Source of the DNA: Gymnothorax reevesii
Lineage: Eukaryota; Chordata; Actinopteri; Anguilliformes; Muraenidae
Assembly (NCBI GenBank): GCA_029721435.1
Contig: CM056574.1
Span: forward strand, 72,211,501-72,275,500
DNA: 64,000 bases
Direction: 5' to 3'
Below, one piece after another: positions 63,301-64,000 of the stretch. Below the pieces are notes generated by a model. The model had not been told where the DNA came from, did no database searches, and saw only the letters and a list, made by a program, of their open reading frames with translations. Made by a program: the position numbers and the translations under genes. Each line of letters starts with the position of its first letter. The stretch's first letter is position 1.

Positions 63301-64000
63301 GCACTGTGATCTGAAGCTGTTGCCAGGCCGGAAACACGCTCAGATTCACGTTCTGAGCTTAAAACCTCAAAGAAGCATGTTTTCATGAAAGTGCGTATAG
63401 CCACAGTTTCAGCGCTCTAGCTCGCTTTCTTACAGAGATAAACGCATATTCACTCCAATTCAGTCATATTGTCACAATTCACTCAAGTTTGTCACTTTCC
63501 CACTGGGTTACACACAGAATGGACATTTTTGACAAGCAAAATTTAAAAAAAAGTGCATATCTTCACTTCAGAAGCTTCTATTCACTTCCAAAAGGCCATA
63601 CAAGCACATTGGAAGAAACGATACAATATATGCATTGCACTGTGATCTGAAGCTGTTGCCAGGCCGGAAACACGCTCAGATTCACGTTCTGAGCTTAAAA
63701 CCTCAAAGAAGCATGTTTTCATGAAAGTGCGTATAGCCACAGTTTCAGCGCTCTAGCTCGCTTTCTTACAGAGATAAACGCATATTCACTCCAATTCAGT
63801 CATATAGTCACAATTCACTCAAGTTTTTCACTTTCCCACTGGGTTACACACAGAATGGACATTTTTGACAAGCAAAACTAAAAAAAAGAAAGTTTTTGAA
63901 AAGTACATATCTTCACTTCAGAAGCTTATATTCACTTAAAATTGACCATACAAGCACATTGGACCAATCGATACCATAGAAGCATTGCACTGTGATCTGA
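60391..64000 (+). repeat. HOR family E, copy E2 (one monomer shorter, cut by the window end)
   Basis: This is collinear with E1 at about 3,846 bp to about 63,490, then at about 3,495 bp, meaning the E1 monomer at about 59,650-60,000 is absent. The final 100 bases turn to a unit like those at 52,370 and 56,215. The array continues past the right edge. Confidence 0.87.

Larger units (their letters stand above)
1824..64000 (+). repeat. Tandem satellite array, monomer about 350 bp, roughly 178 head-to-tail units
   Basis: The same unit recurs every 349-352 bp from 1824 to the last base with no other DNA between units and no inversion. Landmarks in order are: gtcactttcccactaagtt; acacacagaa; atttttgacaagcaaaact plus an A tract; gtttttgaaaaagtgc; agaagctt; caaatggcc; tgcattgcactgtgatctg; a 7-bp dyad; cctcaaagaagc; catgaaagtgcgtatagcc; cagcgctct; ttacagagata; cactccaattcagtcat. 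Monomers fall into types marked by: a 6-bp-shorter gatgctgatattc in place of the HindIII region, mostly before 30.8 kb; cttaaaattggcc with an ATCGAT site; gggaacaaacg; ggaagaaacg; and a shortened aaagccatagg. Most contain no long open frame. I do not recognise the family by name. Confidence 0.98.

Noticed and set aside
1824..64000. CRISPR array or bacterial repeat
   Set aside because: Units are about 350 bp and adjoin without unique spacers, and the flank is a eukaryotic LINE.
1824..64000. CENP-B box in the monomer
   Set aside because: I found no match to the TTCG....A..CGGG core. The nearest segments (ttcgagcgcgcttcc in a few units) lack the CGGG half.
1824..64000. tRNA-, 5S- or SINE-derived origin of the monomer
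   Set aside because: No A/B box pair of an RNA polymerase III promoter and no recognisable tRNA fold were seen on either strand. A structural RNA search would be needed to exclude a remote origin.

Overview
This is eukaryotic, probably animal, DNA with no intact gene. The left edge (1-1823) is a decayed minus-strand non-LTR retrotransposon. The rest (1824-64000, about 62 kb) is one uninterrupted head-to-tail satellite array with a monomer of about 350 bp, roughly 178 units, all in the same orientation. The retroelement has a gag-like ORF1 with three CCHC-type zinc knuckles and an ORF2 with an APE-type endonuclease. The protein style is that of the I superfamily (Nimb-like), which is abundant in fishes and other aquatic animals. 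That is my only clue to the host, and it is weak.

Retroelement, 1-1823: read from right to left it runs ORF1 (amino end missing), a 13-nt ORF1/ORF2 overlap, the ORF2 endonuclease, and then the linker before the reverse transcriptase, which lies beyond the left edge. Stops, frameshifts and deletions show that it is dead. Its broken 5' end meets the satellite at about 1823/1824.

Satellite, 1824-64000, by higher-order structure. (1) 1824-5880: heterogeneous edge monomers with only short local duplications. (2) 5881-32535: higher-order repeat (HOR) family A in three successive copies of 10,282, 9,583 and 6,790 bp (30, 28 and 20 units). These share one 164-bp truncated monomer and differ by whole-monomer gains and losses. 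(3) 32536-34120: transition to a second group of monomer types. (4) 34121-44490: HOR family B, a 13-mer of about 4,569 bp, in two full copies, one extra monomer and a partial third copy. (5) 44491-56544: shuffled blocks related over long distances (offsets of about 8,044, 9,095, 3,844, 2,090 and 1,740 bp). (6) 56545-64000: an 11-mer of about 3,846 bp, in one copy plus a second that lacks one monomer.

The recurring short open frames of 60-124 codons are shadows of the satellite. They occur on both strands, share no reading frame across monomers and end inside each unit. The monomer carries a 7-bp dyad, an A-rich purine tract, a HindIII site in many units and a GC-rich variable spot. The layout suits centromeric or other heterochromatic satellite evolving by unequal exchange. 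Function cannot be shown from sequence alone. I found no new gene system; the most notable content is the detailed record of HOR evolution and the satellite/retroelement boundary.
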